From positions 434,001 to 498,000 of the forward strand of contig NZ_JAMZEB010000001.1 in NCBI RefSeq assembly GCF_024172165.1: 64,000 bases of DNA. Reading direction: 5' to 3'. This document shows, in pieces, positions 57,460 to 64,000 of this stretch. The notes beneath the pieces are model-generated. The model saw nothing but the letters and a program-made list of their open reading frames with translations. It made no database searches and was not told where the DNA came from. The stretch comes from Nonomuraea thailandensis. GTDB lineage: Bacteria; Actinomycetota; Actinomycetes; Streptosporangiales; Streptosporangiaceae. Positions within the stretch are counted from its first letter, which is position 1. The number at the start of each line of letters is the position of its first letter. Position numbers and translations under genes: made by a program.

Positions 57460-58380
57460 TTATCGCCCGGTGAGAGCCCCGGCAAGGGGCGCCAGGCGTT
57501 CGTATTGCGCGGGGTAGTCGGCGGCGGCGGGCAACAGTACGATCTGGCCGGCGCCAGCTTCTACCATCGCGGCCACCTGCTCGCTGATCGCCTCGAAGCC
57601 GCCGGCCATGACGTACCGGCTGCTCACGGACTCCTCCAGCCGGTAGCTGGCCCGCAGGAACCCCAGCGCGTCCCGCCGGGCGCGGGCGGGGTCGCCGTCG
57701 TCGACGTTGACGAACAGGGTCACGCCGGTTCGCGGCAGCGGCCTGCCGAGCTGCGCGGCCAGTGCGGCGAGGCGGGCGTGGCGGCGGGCGAGCTGGGCGG
57801 CGTCCAGGAACAGCCCCAGCCAGCCGTCGCCGCGACGCGCGGCTCGGTTTAAGGCCGCCTCCCCGCGTCCGCCTATCCAGACTGGCGGGACGCCGGCCAC
57901 CGGCTCCAGGGCGGGGACGTCGAGGTCGAAGGGCGGGCCGAGCCGCGCGGGACGGCCGGACAACAGGTCGGGCAGGGCTTCCAGCAACATGTCGGTACGG
58001 CGGCCACGCCCGTGCAACGGCGCGCCGGCCGCTGCCCACTCTGCGGGGTTCTCGCCGCCGACCCCGACACCGAGGAGCACCCGGCGTTCGGACAGCTCCT
58101 GCAGTGAGGCGACCTGCTTGGCTACCCAGGCGGGCTGACGCAGCGCCGCCAGCAGCACACCGAACCCGAGCTTCACGCGCCGGGTCACCGCCGCCGCCGT
58201 CGCCAGGGCCAGGAACGGCTCCAGCACCCCGGTGTGAAAGGCCAGGTGATCCGGCGCCCAAACCGAGCCGAACCCGAGCTGCTCAGCCTGCTGGGCGGCG
58301 GCCGCCACCGGGAAGCCGGACCCGGCGGTTCCGAGTGTCGGCAGCATCACCCCGATCCGGACGTGGCCCGGTGCGCTCAT
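57460..58380 (-). CDS. Luciferase-like (LLM class) flavin-dependent monooxygenase
   Basis: 306 aa from ATG 58380, ATGA-overlapping the A-T gene. TIM-barrel pattern: RIGVMLPTLGTAGSGFPVAA, then FGSVWAPDHLAFHTGVLEPF, RVKLGFGVLLAALRQPAWVA, ERRVLLGVGVGGENPAEWAA and the late PVWIGGRGEAALNRAARRGD that binds FMN or F420. These enzymes use reduced flavin or F420 to oxidise small molecules. Coupling to the A-T gene suggests it works on the residue carried by that didomain or on the finished peptide. FMN versus F420 cannot be decided by eye. Confidence 0.88.
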   Translation of the reverse strand: MSAPGHVRIGVMLPTLGTAGSGFPVAAAAQQAEQLGFGSVWAPDHLAFHTGVLEPFLALATAAAVTRRVKLGFGVLLAALRQPAWVAKQVASLQELSERRVLLGVGVGGENPAEWAAAGAPLHGRGRRTDMLLEALPDLLSGRPARLGPPFDLDVPALEPVAGVPPVWIGGRGEAALNRAARRGDGWLGLFLDAAQLARRHARLAALAAQLGRPLPRTGVTLFVNVDDGDPARARRDALGFLRASYRLEESVSSRYVMAGGFEAISEQVAAMVEAGAGQIVLLPAAADYPAQYERLAPLAGALTGR

Positions 58381-60191
58381 GACGCTGGCTCCTGGCCAAG
58401 GCTCCGGCCGCGAAGCTCCTCGATGTGCCGGGCGAAATCGGCCAGCACCGGCAGGCGGTAGACGTCCTTGCTGAACACGGTCACGCCCAGGCGTTTGCGC
58501 AGTCTCGACACCACGTGCAGGGCCACGAGCGAGTGGCCGCCGAGCGCGAAGAAGTCGTCGTCGGAACCGATGTCGGCGATGCCCAGCACCTCCGACCATA
58601 CGCTCGCGACAAGGAGTTCGACCTCGCCGGACGGGACGGGACGGCCGGCGCTGACCGGCTCGAGCCGGGTCACCGGCGGGGGCAACGCGGCCTCGTCCAG
58701 CTTTCCGCTGAGGGTGCGAGGGAAGCCGGCGAGTGCGACGAAGGCGCCGGGGACCATCGCGGCGGGCAGCCTGGACGCCAGGTGCGCGTGCAGCCGATGA
58801 GCATCCGCCGCTTGGTCCTCGGCGGGTACGTGGTAGGCCACCAAGCCCTGGTCGGACAGGATGACTAGGGCACGGGCGACCTCGGGCAGCTCGCACATGA
58901 TCGCTTCGATCTCCCCCGGCTCGATGCGGTGGCCGCGGATCTTCATCTGCCGGTCGGCGCGGCCCAGGTAGTCGAGGGCGCCGTCCGGCCGCCGGCGGAC
59001 CAGGTCGCCGGTGCGGTACATGCGCGCGCCGCCGCCCGCCGGGCCGGCGAACGGGTCGGCCACGAAACACGCCGCGGTCTGGCCGGGATCGTCGACATAA
59101 CCCCGGGCCACGCCGATGTCGCCGACGTACATCTCGCCCGTGACGCCGTCGGGGACAGGGCGGAGCCGGTCGTTGAGCACGTGGACCCGGCGTCCCGGCA
59201 GGGGCCGGCCGATGTGCGGGCCCGCGCCGCCGGTGTCGGCCAGGATGGGGGCTGCGGTAACGTCCACGGTGCATTCGGTCGGCCCGTACAGGTTGACCAC
59301 CTGCACGAGGCGCCCCTCGCGGACCAGTGCGGACAGGTCCGCCCACATGCCGGGCGGGATGGCCTCTCCTCCGAGGTAGAGCCGCAACGGCGGCGCCGAG
59401 AGCGCGGCGTCGCGCAGCGCCGCCCAATGTGAGGGGGTGGCGTCCAGGTCGGTGATGGCGTGTTCTCGCAACATCCGGGCGAAGCGCCGAAAATCGGTGC
59501 GTGCCTCATCGTCCACGATGTGGACGGTGTCGCCACGGCAGACGCGGAGCCACTGCTGCACCGAGGCGTCGAAGCCGATGCTGGCGTTGCAGGCCACGAC
59601 AGCGGGCTCTGGCGGGTACACCCCCGCTTCCTCCAGCGAGGCCAGCAGCAGCCCGACGCCGTCGAAGGTGACTCCCACTCCCTTGGGCCGCCCGGTGGAG
59701 CCGGAGGTGTGCATCACGTAGGCCAGATCACCGCCGAGCGGGGCGCGTTCCTCCCAGGGCAGGCCGGTGCCGTCGGCCGGGTGAAGGACCGGGAGTCCGC
59801 CAGTCCAGCCGGGCGGCGCGGCGCTGATCACCGCGTCCAGCCGGACCCGCCGGACGATGGCGTTCTGGCGCTCGGCGGGGAGGGCGGGGTCGAGGGGGAC
59901 GAACGCGGCGCCGGCCCGCCATACCGCGAGAAGCGTGGGCAACAGGTCGATCGAGCGAGGCACGTGCACGCCGATCCGGGAGCCGGGACCGGCCGCCCGC
60001 GCCGCGAGCAGGCCTGCCAGTCCGTTGACCCGGTCCCATAGTGCGGCGAAGGTCAGCGTGCCGTCGGCGGCCGACACGGCGATCCGCTCAGGGTGGGCGT
60101 CGGCGACCTCCCACAGGCGTCGTAGCGGGTCGTGCGTCGCGGCGGGCGCCAGGTGGACGCCGGGCGGATCCGGCCAGCTGGAGTATGTCAT
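58377..60191 (-). CDS. Stand-alone adenylation-carrier (A-T) didomain
   Basis: 604 aa from ATG 60191, chosen for AAGGGG upstream; a GTG at 60230 overlapping the previous stop is possible. A domain: [45 protein letters not shown] and the catalytic Lys in LSGKLDEAAL. Carrier: DDDFFALGGHSLVALHVV at about 555. By-eye specificity residues D-A-Q-D-Y-G-L-V-D, which resemble Gln/Glu codes (DAQDLGVVDK). There is no C or TE domain, so the amino acid is held for modification (dioxygenase next door) and then moved on. It resembles SyrB1 (trans-loading) and NikP1 (free-monomer) systems. MbtH2 is probably its partner. Confidence 0.93.
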   Translation of the reverse strand: MTYSSWPDPPGVHLAPAATHDPLRRLWEVADAHPERIAVSAADGTLTFAALWDRVNGLAGLLAARAAGPGSRIGVHVPRSIDLLPTLLAVWRAGAAFVPLDPALPAERQNAIVRRVRLDAVISAAPPGWTGGLPVLHPADGTGLPWEERAPLGGDLAYVMHTSGSTGRPKGVGVTFDGVGLLLASLEEAGVYPPEPAVVACNASIGFDASVQQWLRVCRGDTVHIVDDEARTDFRRFARMLREHAITDLDATPSHWAALRDAALSAPPLRLYLGGEAIPPGMWADLSALVREGRLVQVVNLYGPTECTVDVTAAPILADTGGAGPHIGRPLPGRRVHVLNDRLRPVPDGVTGEMYVGDIGVARGYVDDPGQTAACFVADPFAGPAGGGARMYRTGDLVRRRPDGALDYLGRADRQMKIRGHRIEPGEIEAIMCELPEVARALVILSDQGLVAYHVPAEDQAADAHRLHAHLASRLPAAMVPGAFVALAGFPRTLSGKLDEAALPPPVTRLEPVSAGRPVPSGEVELLVASVWSEVLGIADIGSDDDFFALGGHSLVALHVVSRLRKRLGVTVFSKDVYRLPVLADFARHIEELRGRSLGQEPAS

Positions 60192-60226
60192 CGATGCCCC
60201 TTGTGCGTGTCGTGCCGCCTGAGTGC

Positions 60227-61249
60227 TCACAGGGCCGGCGGTCCGGACGCGGCCGCGGTGGGCGAGCAGTCGGCGAGCGTCACCGGGTCGCCCATGGCCA
60301 CGACGATCCTTCGCTCGCCGTGGAAGGGATCGCGGCCGTGCGCCGCCAGGACGTTGTCGACGATCATCACGTCGGCGGCCCGCCAGCTCTCGCGGACGGT
60401 CGCCGCGTCGTAGGCCGCGTTGATCTGGGCCACCTCCTCCTCGCTAAGCCGCCCGCCGTCGCCGGTACTTGTGTCGAAGGGCAGTTCGCCGGGTCCGAAC
60501 TCGTCGAGCAGGACCTCACGGATGTCGGGGTCGAGCGACCACTCGCTCCAAAAGGCCACGTGGTTGAACCACACCTCGTCGCCGGTGCGCGGATGGCGGA
60601 TGATCGCCGACCTGACCTGCGTGGTGCGCAGCCGGTCTCCCTCGCGCCACTCGTGGGCGATGAGGTTCTCCGCGCAGTACCGCTCAACGTCCTGCGGGGT
60701 CTCGGCCTCGAATGACGTGCGCCAGTCCAGCGAGAGGTGTTCACCGAAGTTCCGCGTCAAGCGCCACCCTGCGGTGCGGAACCGGACGACGAGGTCGGCG
60801 GGCAACTCGGCCAGCACCTTGCGCACATCCGCCACCGGGGTGGCGCCGCCCTCGGCGGGGGCGGTCAGGCAGCCGAAGATCAACGTGCCGGGGAAAGTCA
60901 GGGTGTAGCTGTTCTCGTTGTGCATGTGAATGCGGTGGGCGGGTGGCAGATCCGTGGAGGAGAAGACGTCGTCACCGAAGCGGCTGCGCGGCGTCGCCTT
61001 CTCCTTGTACGTGGCGCGTTCGTCTACGAGGGTGTCGCGGACGACGGCGAAGTCCTGCGCGCTGCGTACGGGCAGTCCTCGCAGCAAGAGCGCGCCATGC
61101 TCGTCGAGCGCCGTGCGCAGAAACGGCTTGACCTCCGTCAGCCACGCTCGGGCGGAGGCGAGCCCGTCGAACTCCGGGGTGTTCAGGAGCGCGGGTTTGC
61201 CGGGCTCGACCGCGATCGTCAAGGCGACGGCGGCTGTCCGATCGGCCAT
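60227..61249 (-). CDS. TauD/SyrP-like Fe(II)/2-oxoglutarate dioxygenase
   Basis: 340 aa from ATG 61249, with TGGAG upstream. Iron ligands: the HxE pair in RIHMHNENSYTLTFPGT and the distal His in VLAAHGRDPFHGERRI, where the last Arg would bind 2-oxoglutarate. The GGATPVADVR segment is typical of the SyrP/clavaminate-synthase-like branch, which hydroxylates the beta carbon of carrier-bound or free amino acids. Because the first ligand pair is HxE (not HxG), hydroxylation rather than halogenation is expected. It sits between TEII and the A-T gene, so the A-T-bound residue is the likely substrate. Confidence 0.92.
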   Translation of the reverse strand: MADRTAAVALTIAVEPGKPALLNTPEFDGLASARAWLTEVKPFLRTALDEHGALLLRGLPVRSAQDFAVVRDTLVDERATYKEKATPRSRFGDDVFSSTDLPPAHRIHMHNENSYTLTFPGTLIFGCLTAPAEGGATPVADVRKVLAELPADLVVRFRTAGWRLTRNFGEHLSLDWRTSFEAETPQDVERYCAENLIAHEWREGDRLRTTQVRSAIIRHPRTGDEVWFNHVAFWSEWSLDPDIREVLLDEFGPGELPFDTSTGDGGRLSEEEVAQINAAYDAATVRESWRAADVMIVDNVLAAHGRDPFHGERRIVVAMGDPVTLADCSPTAAASGPPAL

Positions 61250-61261
61250 GGTTACTCCAGA

Positions 61262-62041
61262 TCAGTGACGTACTGAGAGGTCGGGTGTGAGGGCCTTGAT
61301 GTAGGTCGGCAACCGGCGCCACACCTCGGGGGTGTAGAAATGGCCGCCCGGCAGAGTGGTGACGGTCAGATCGTCGCGACAGACGGCTGCCCATTCCTCG
61401 GCCACCGCCGGGTCGATGACGGTGTCGTCCACGCCGTGCATCACCTGCGTCGGAGCCGTCGTGAACGCTCCGGGCGTGTACCGGTAGGTGTCACGGACGG
61501 CGATGTCGGCGCGCATGAGGTCGACCGCCATCTCCAGCAGATCCGCATCGGTGGTGATGTAGCCGGGCAGCAGACCGCCGGTCCGCATCCAGGCGATGAG
61601 CTCGTCCTCGCTGTCGGACATGGAGGGGAACGTGTCGCGTTCAGTCAGGCCGCGGTGGGGGGCGTTGCAGGCCGAGGCCGCGAGAGCGGCGGGTCGCGGG
61701 CCACCCTCCTCTTCGAGGCGAGCAGCCACCTCGAAGGCCATCCACCCGCCCATGCTGTGACCGAACAGCACGTACGGCTTGTCTCCGGCAGCGGTGCGTA
61801 CCACCGTGGCCGCGTCGGTCGCCATCTCGTCCCAGGTGCGCGCGTACGGCTCGGAATAGCGGCCCTCCCGGCCCGGATAGCACACCAGAGCCAGATCGGT
61901 GCCGGCGTCCAGGACCGCGGCCCACTCGCGGTAGGGCCCGGTGCCGCCGCCGCAGAAGCTCAGGCAGACCAGGGTGCGGCGCGCCTTCGGCCTGGTCAGT
62001 GGCCGCAGGACGGAGACGTCGTGGCGTGGTCGGCGCGACAT
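61262..62041 (-). CDS. Type II thioesterase
   Basis: 259 aa from ATG 62041, which lies 1 nt beyond the MbtH2 stop and has GGAGACGG upstream; ATG 62059 would overlap MbtH2. The alpha/beta-hydrolase motif is VLFGHSMGGWMAFEVA (Ser nucleophile), with Asp in MHGVDDTVIDPA and His in LPGGHFYTPEVW. Such enzymes clear misprimed carriers or release carrier-bound monomers. Tight linkage to MbtH, dioxygenase and A-T favours a role in releasing or proofreading the A-T cargo as well as the NRPS. Confidence 0.93.
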   Translation of the reverse strand: MSRRPRHDVSVLRPLTRPKARRTLVCLSFCGGGTGPYREWAAVLDAGTDLALVCYPGREGRYSEPYARTWDEMATDAATVVRTAAGDKPYVLFGHSMGGWMAFEVAARLEEEGGPRPAALAASACNAPHRGLTERDTFPSMSDSEDELIAWMRTGGLLPGYITTDADLLEMAVDLMRADIAVRDTYRYTPGAFTTAPTQVMHGVDDTVIDPAVAEEWAAVCRDDLTVTTLPGGHFYTPEVWRRLPTYIKALTPDLSVRH

Positions 62042-62042
62042 C

Positions 62043-62255
62043 TCACCCGTCTCCGCCACGCTGCGCGGACAGGCCGGCCGGCCGCATGTCGGTCCATGTT
62101 CTCTCGATGTAGTCCAGGCAGGTCGGGCGATCGCTGGCCCCGAGTGCCACTTCCCAGCCGGGGGGCATCTCGATGTGCTCGGGCCACAGGGAGTGCTGGC
62201 GTTCCTCGTTGACCAGGACCAGGAAGGTGCCGTCCTCGTCGTCGAACGGGTTCAT
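62043..62255 (-). CDS. MbtH-like protein 2
   Basis: 70 aa from ATG 62255 with GGAGG upstream. Signature: MNPFDDEDGTFLVLVNEERQ, HSLWPEHIEMPPGW, LDYIERTWTDMRP. Clearly diverged from MbtH1, so the two probably have different A-domain partners; this one is in the operon of the stand-alone A-T. Confidence 0.95.
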   Translation of the reverse strand: MNPFDDEDGTFLVLVNEERQHSLWPEHIEMPPGWEVALGASDRPTCLDYIERTWTDMRPAGLSAQRGGDG

Positions 62256-62366
62256 GGTGCCTCCATCGGCAAATTCGCAAGATGCACGCTAGGTTCGTGA
62301 TCAGGCACTGATCGGCAATTCGGCGGGTACCCATGCAGCAGGTTGGCGGCATGGGAAGCCAGCGGG

Positions 62367-63227
62367 TCAGAACCCGGCACGCAACGTCCACAGCTCGGGG
62401 AACAGGCGGAGCTCGCCGGCCTTGCGCAGCCATGCCACGCCGCTGGTGCCGCCGGTGCCGCGTTTGGCGCCCAGCACCCGCTCAACGACCAGGACGTGGG
62501 TCGACTGCCAGCGGGCGAACTCGTAGGCGACATCCATGAGCGCCTCAGCCAGCCGATACAGGGTCTCGTAGCGCTGCGGGTCGTCGTACACGCGGCGCCA
62601 GGCCCGCTCCACCTCGGGGTGCGGCTCGTACGGCTCCGCCCACTCCTTGTCCAGGCATGCGGACGGCAGCTTGATGCCGAATCGACCGAACTGGCCGAGC
62701 ACGGCATCGTAGACGCTGGGCTCCCTCAGCGCCGTGCGCAGCGCCGGCTCAGCGACCGGGTCACCCAGGTACGGCCGGATCAGGGAGGCGTCCTTCTTGC
62801 CCAGCACGAACTCCCACTGGCGGAAGGCATACGACTGGAACCCCGACGCGTCGCCCAGGTCATCCCGGAGGCGCATGTAGTCCACCGGGCTCAGGGCCGA
62901 CAGCACGCCCCAGCTCTGGACGGCGACATGCTGAGCCTCACGCAGCCTGCGCAGGGCGTTCATGGCATCCTCGACGGATCGCTCCTCGAGCTGATCACGG
63001 GCCTGGCGAGCCTCGATGTAGGAGAGCTTGAACAGCAGTTCCATCACTTGCGTGATGATCAGGAAACTGGGCTCGGCCGGCGCAGCGGTGCGCAAGTCCT
63101 GCAGGGACAGCAGCGCGGTCGAGGCGACATACCGGCTGAACTCTGTGCCGACGGCAATCACCGGGCCCGCTGGGTCGTCGCCGGGAAGGGTGGGCTGGCG
63201 GGTGGGGGGCCGGCCGGTGGTGGTCAT
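62367..63227 (-). CDS. Tryptophan 2,3-dioxygenase-like heme enzyme
   Basis: 286 aa from ATG 63227, with GAAGGG upstream. Family features: the segment LLSLQDLRTAAPAEPSFLII, ELLFKLSYIE, and near the end THVLVVERVLGAKRGTGGT then SGVAWLR, which holds the proximal heme His. At the distal position canonical TDOs read HQxxELW; here it is TQVMELLF, so the distal His is Thr. TDOs open the indole ring to N-formylkynurenine, the route to kynurenine in lipopeptides; related enzymes with altered pockets (MarE type) make oxindoles. A tryptophan-derived building block for the NRPS is the natural role. Confidence 0.85.
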   Translation of the reverse strand: MTTTGRPPTRQPTLPGDDPAGPVIAVGTEFSRYVASTALLSLQDLRTAAPAEPSFLIITQVMELLFKLSYIEARQARDQLEERSVEDAMNALRRLREAQHVAVQSWGVLSALSPVDYMRLRDDLGDASGFQSYAFRQWEFVLGKKDASLIRPYLGDPVAEPALRTALREPSVYDAVLGQFGRFGIKLPSACLDKEWAEPYEPHPEVERAWRRVYDDPQRYETLYRLAEALMDVAYEFARWQSTHVLVVERVLGAKRGTGGTSGVAWLRKAGELRLFPELWTLRAGF

Positions 63228-63231
63228 GGGG

Positions 63232-64000
63232 TCACCCTTCAATAGGATCGTTCGGCAATTCTTCGAGCAGGTCCCCCAGGACATCGAGCCCGGCGCGCAG
63301 ATCGGCGGGTCGCCCTCCGAAGCCGAGGCGCATCCGGTCCGCATGGCCGAAGCAGGCCCCCGGGACGACAAGGACCCCTCGTTCTTCGAGCCGGGCGCAC
63401 AGATCGGTGACGTCGGCTATCCCACGGAAGGCCGGGAAGGCGGACACTCCGCCCGCCGGAGTGGGTAGCGAAACACGGCCGTCCCGCTCGCGTGCCCAGG
63501 CCAGCAACATCTGGCGATTCTCCCCTGCCTGGCGCAGCCGGGGGTTCAGCACGAGATCGGGCTGCCGCAGCACGGCCGTAGCCAGGGTCTCCGCCAGCGG
63601 GGAGGTGCTGAGCGTGAGATAGTCCCTGACCCTGGTCATGGTGGCGAGCAGGCCGGGGTCGCCCAGGCACCAACCCACGCGCAGGCCGGGCAGCCCATAG
63701 GCCTTGGACAGGGTGCCGACGGAGACCGCCCGCTCCAGCACCGCGCCCGGGTCCGGCAGAGCCGGACTCTCATGGGTCAGGCGGCTGAACGCCCCGTCCC
63801 ACACCAGGTGGCACGGGTGGCGGCCGACGATGTCGAGGAACTCGGCGTACTCACCGGGCGTCAGCGTCACGCCAGTCGGATTATGCGGGAAGTTGACCAG
63901 GACCACGCGGGTCCGGTCGCTGAGCACGGCACGCAGCCGGTCCAGGTCGGGACGGAAGCCGTCGGCGGGATCGAGCGTCCAAGGGCGCAGCCGGGCGCCG
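63232..64000 (-). CDS. PLP-dependent class I/II aminotransferase, C-terminal part (runs off the right edge)
   Basis: About 256 residues visible. PWTLDPADGFRPDLDRLRAV, then VVLVNFPHNPTGVTLTP (NPTG), VWDGAFSRLTHESP (Asp contacting the pyridine N) and VGTLSKAYGLPGLRVGW, whose Lys forms the PLP aldimine. Late RMRLGFGG provides the carboxylate-binding Arg. Only 4 bp separate its stop from the TDO-like start, so it is cotranscribed. Possible substrates are kynurenine, tryptophan-derived keto acids, or an arginine-derived residue (VioD-type); the visible sequence does not decide. Confidence 0.9.
   Translation of the reverse strand, partial: GARLRPWTLDPADGFRPDLDRLRAVLSDRTRVVLVNFPHNPTGVTLTPGEYAEFLDIVGRHPCHLVWDGAFSRLTHESPALPDPGAVLERAVSVGTLSKAYGLPGLRVGWCLGDPGLLATMTRVRDYLTLSTSPLAETLATAVLRQPDLVLNPRLRQAGENRQMLLAWARERDGRVSLPTPAGGVSAFPAFRGIADVTDLCARLEERGVLVVPGACFGHADRMRLGFGGRPADLRAGLDVLGDLLEELPNDPIEG

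Noticed and set aside
60227..61249. Reading the TauD-like enzyme as a halogenase
   Set aside because: The first metal-ligand motif is His-x-Glu (HNE), whereas halogenases of this class have Ala or Gly in place of the acid.
1..64000. CRISPR array or retron-like structures
   Set aside because: No regularly spaced short repeats were seen; the only reverse transcriptase is the group II intron maturase.

Overview
The window is high-GC, Shine-Dalgarno-rich actinomycete DNA. It reads like a filamentous actinomycete (Streptomyces/Nonomuraea type): a 6,114-residue NRPS, a SARP/AfsR-type regulator, MbtH-like proteins, RacP-like and DUF6283-like accessory genes, and actinobacterial transposase families. 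The genus cannot be fixed from the sequence. No rRNA, tRNA or CRISPR array was recognised.

Positions 1-29,371 are an accessory/plasticity zone. It opens with an HTH regulator fragment, a methyltransferase/NUDIX pair and several small orphan genes. Six translationally coupled minus-strand genes (13,405 to 9,165) end in a tyrosine recombinase, like the core of an integrated plasmid or actinomycete integrative element. Around it is a graveyard of mobile DNA. A 415-bp MITE (7,962-8,376) has a perfect 5-bp target duplication. A serine recombinase has a nearby res-like site. A group II intron (18,355-20,495) sits inside a transposase relic. Two IS1634-like elements in tandem (23,326-27,296) split an IS5-family transposase whose reading frame can be rejoined across the insertion.

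Positions 29,372-64,000 are most of a peptide biosynthetic gene cluster whose right end lies outside the window. The NRPS (29,724-48,068, minus) has six condensation and six carrier domains and a terminal thioesterase, but only five complete adenylation domains: module 3 keeps only a short A6/A7-like stub. Two pairs of long direct repeats inside the gene (1,974 bp and 1,633 bp) show recent module duplication or gene conversion. The central tailoring/regulatory block holds an MFS exporter, a Rieske oxygenase, an SDR, an XRE/NB-ARC regulator, a SARP/AfsR regulator and a crotonyl-CoA carboxylase/reductase.

A tightly packed minus-strand operon follows, in transcription order: aminotransferase (partial), tryptophan 2,3-dioxygenase-like protein, second MbtH, type II thioesterase, TauD/SyrP-like dioxygenase, stand-alone A-T didomain, luciferase-like monooxygenase, KAS III. 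My reading is that the A-T, dioxygenase, thioesterase and MbtH form a side line that activates and oxidises an amino acid on a carrier. That residue is then either shuttled to the A-less module 3 or released as a free monomer. The module-2 code resembles the kynurenine code of daptomycin and fits the TDO-like gene, but that protein has Thr where canonical TDOs have the distal His, so an oxindole-type product is an alternative.
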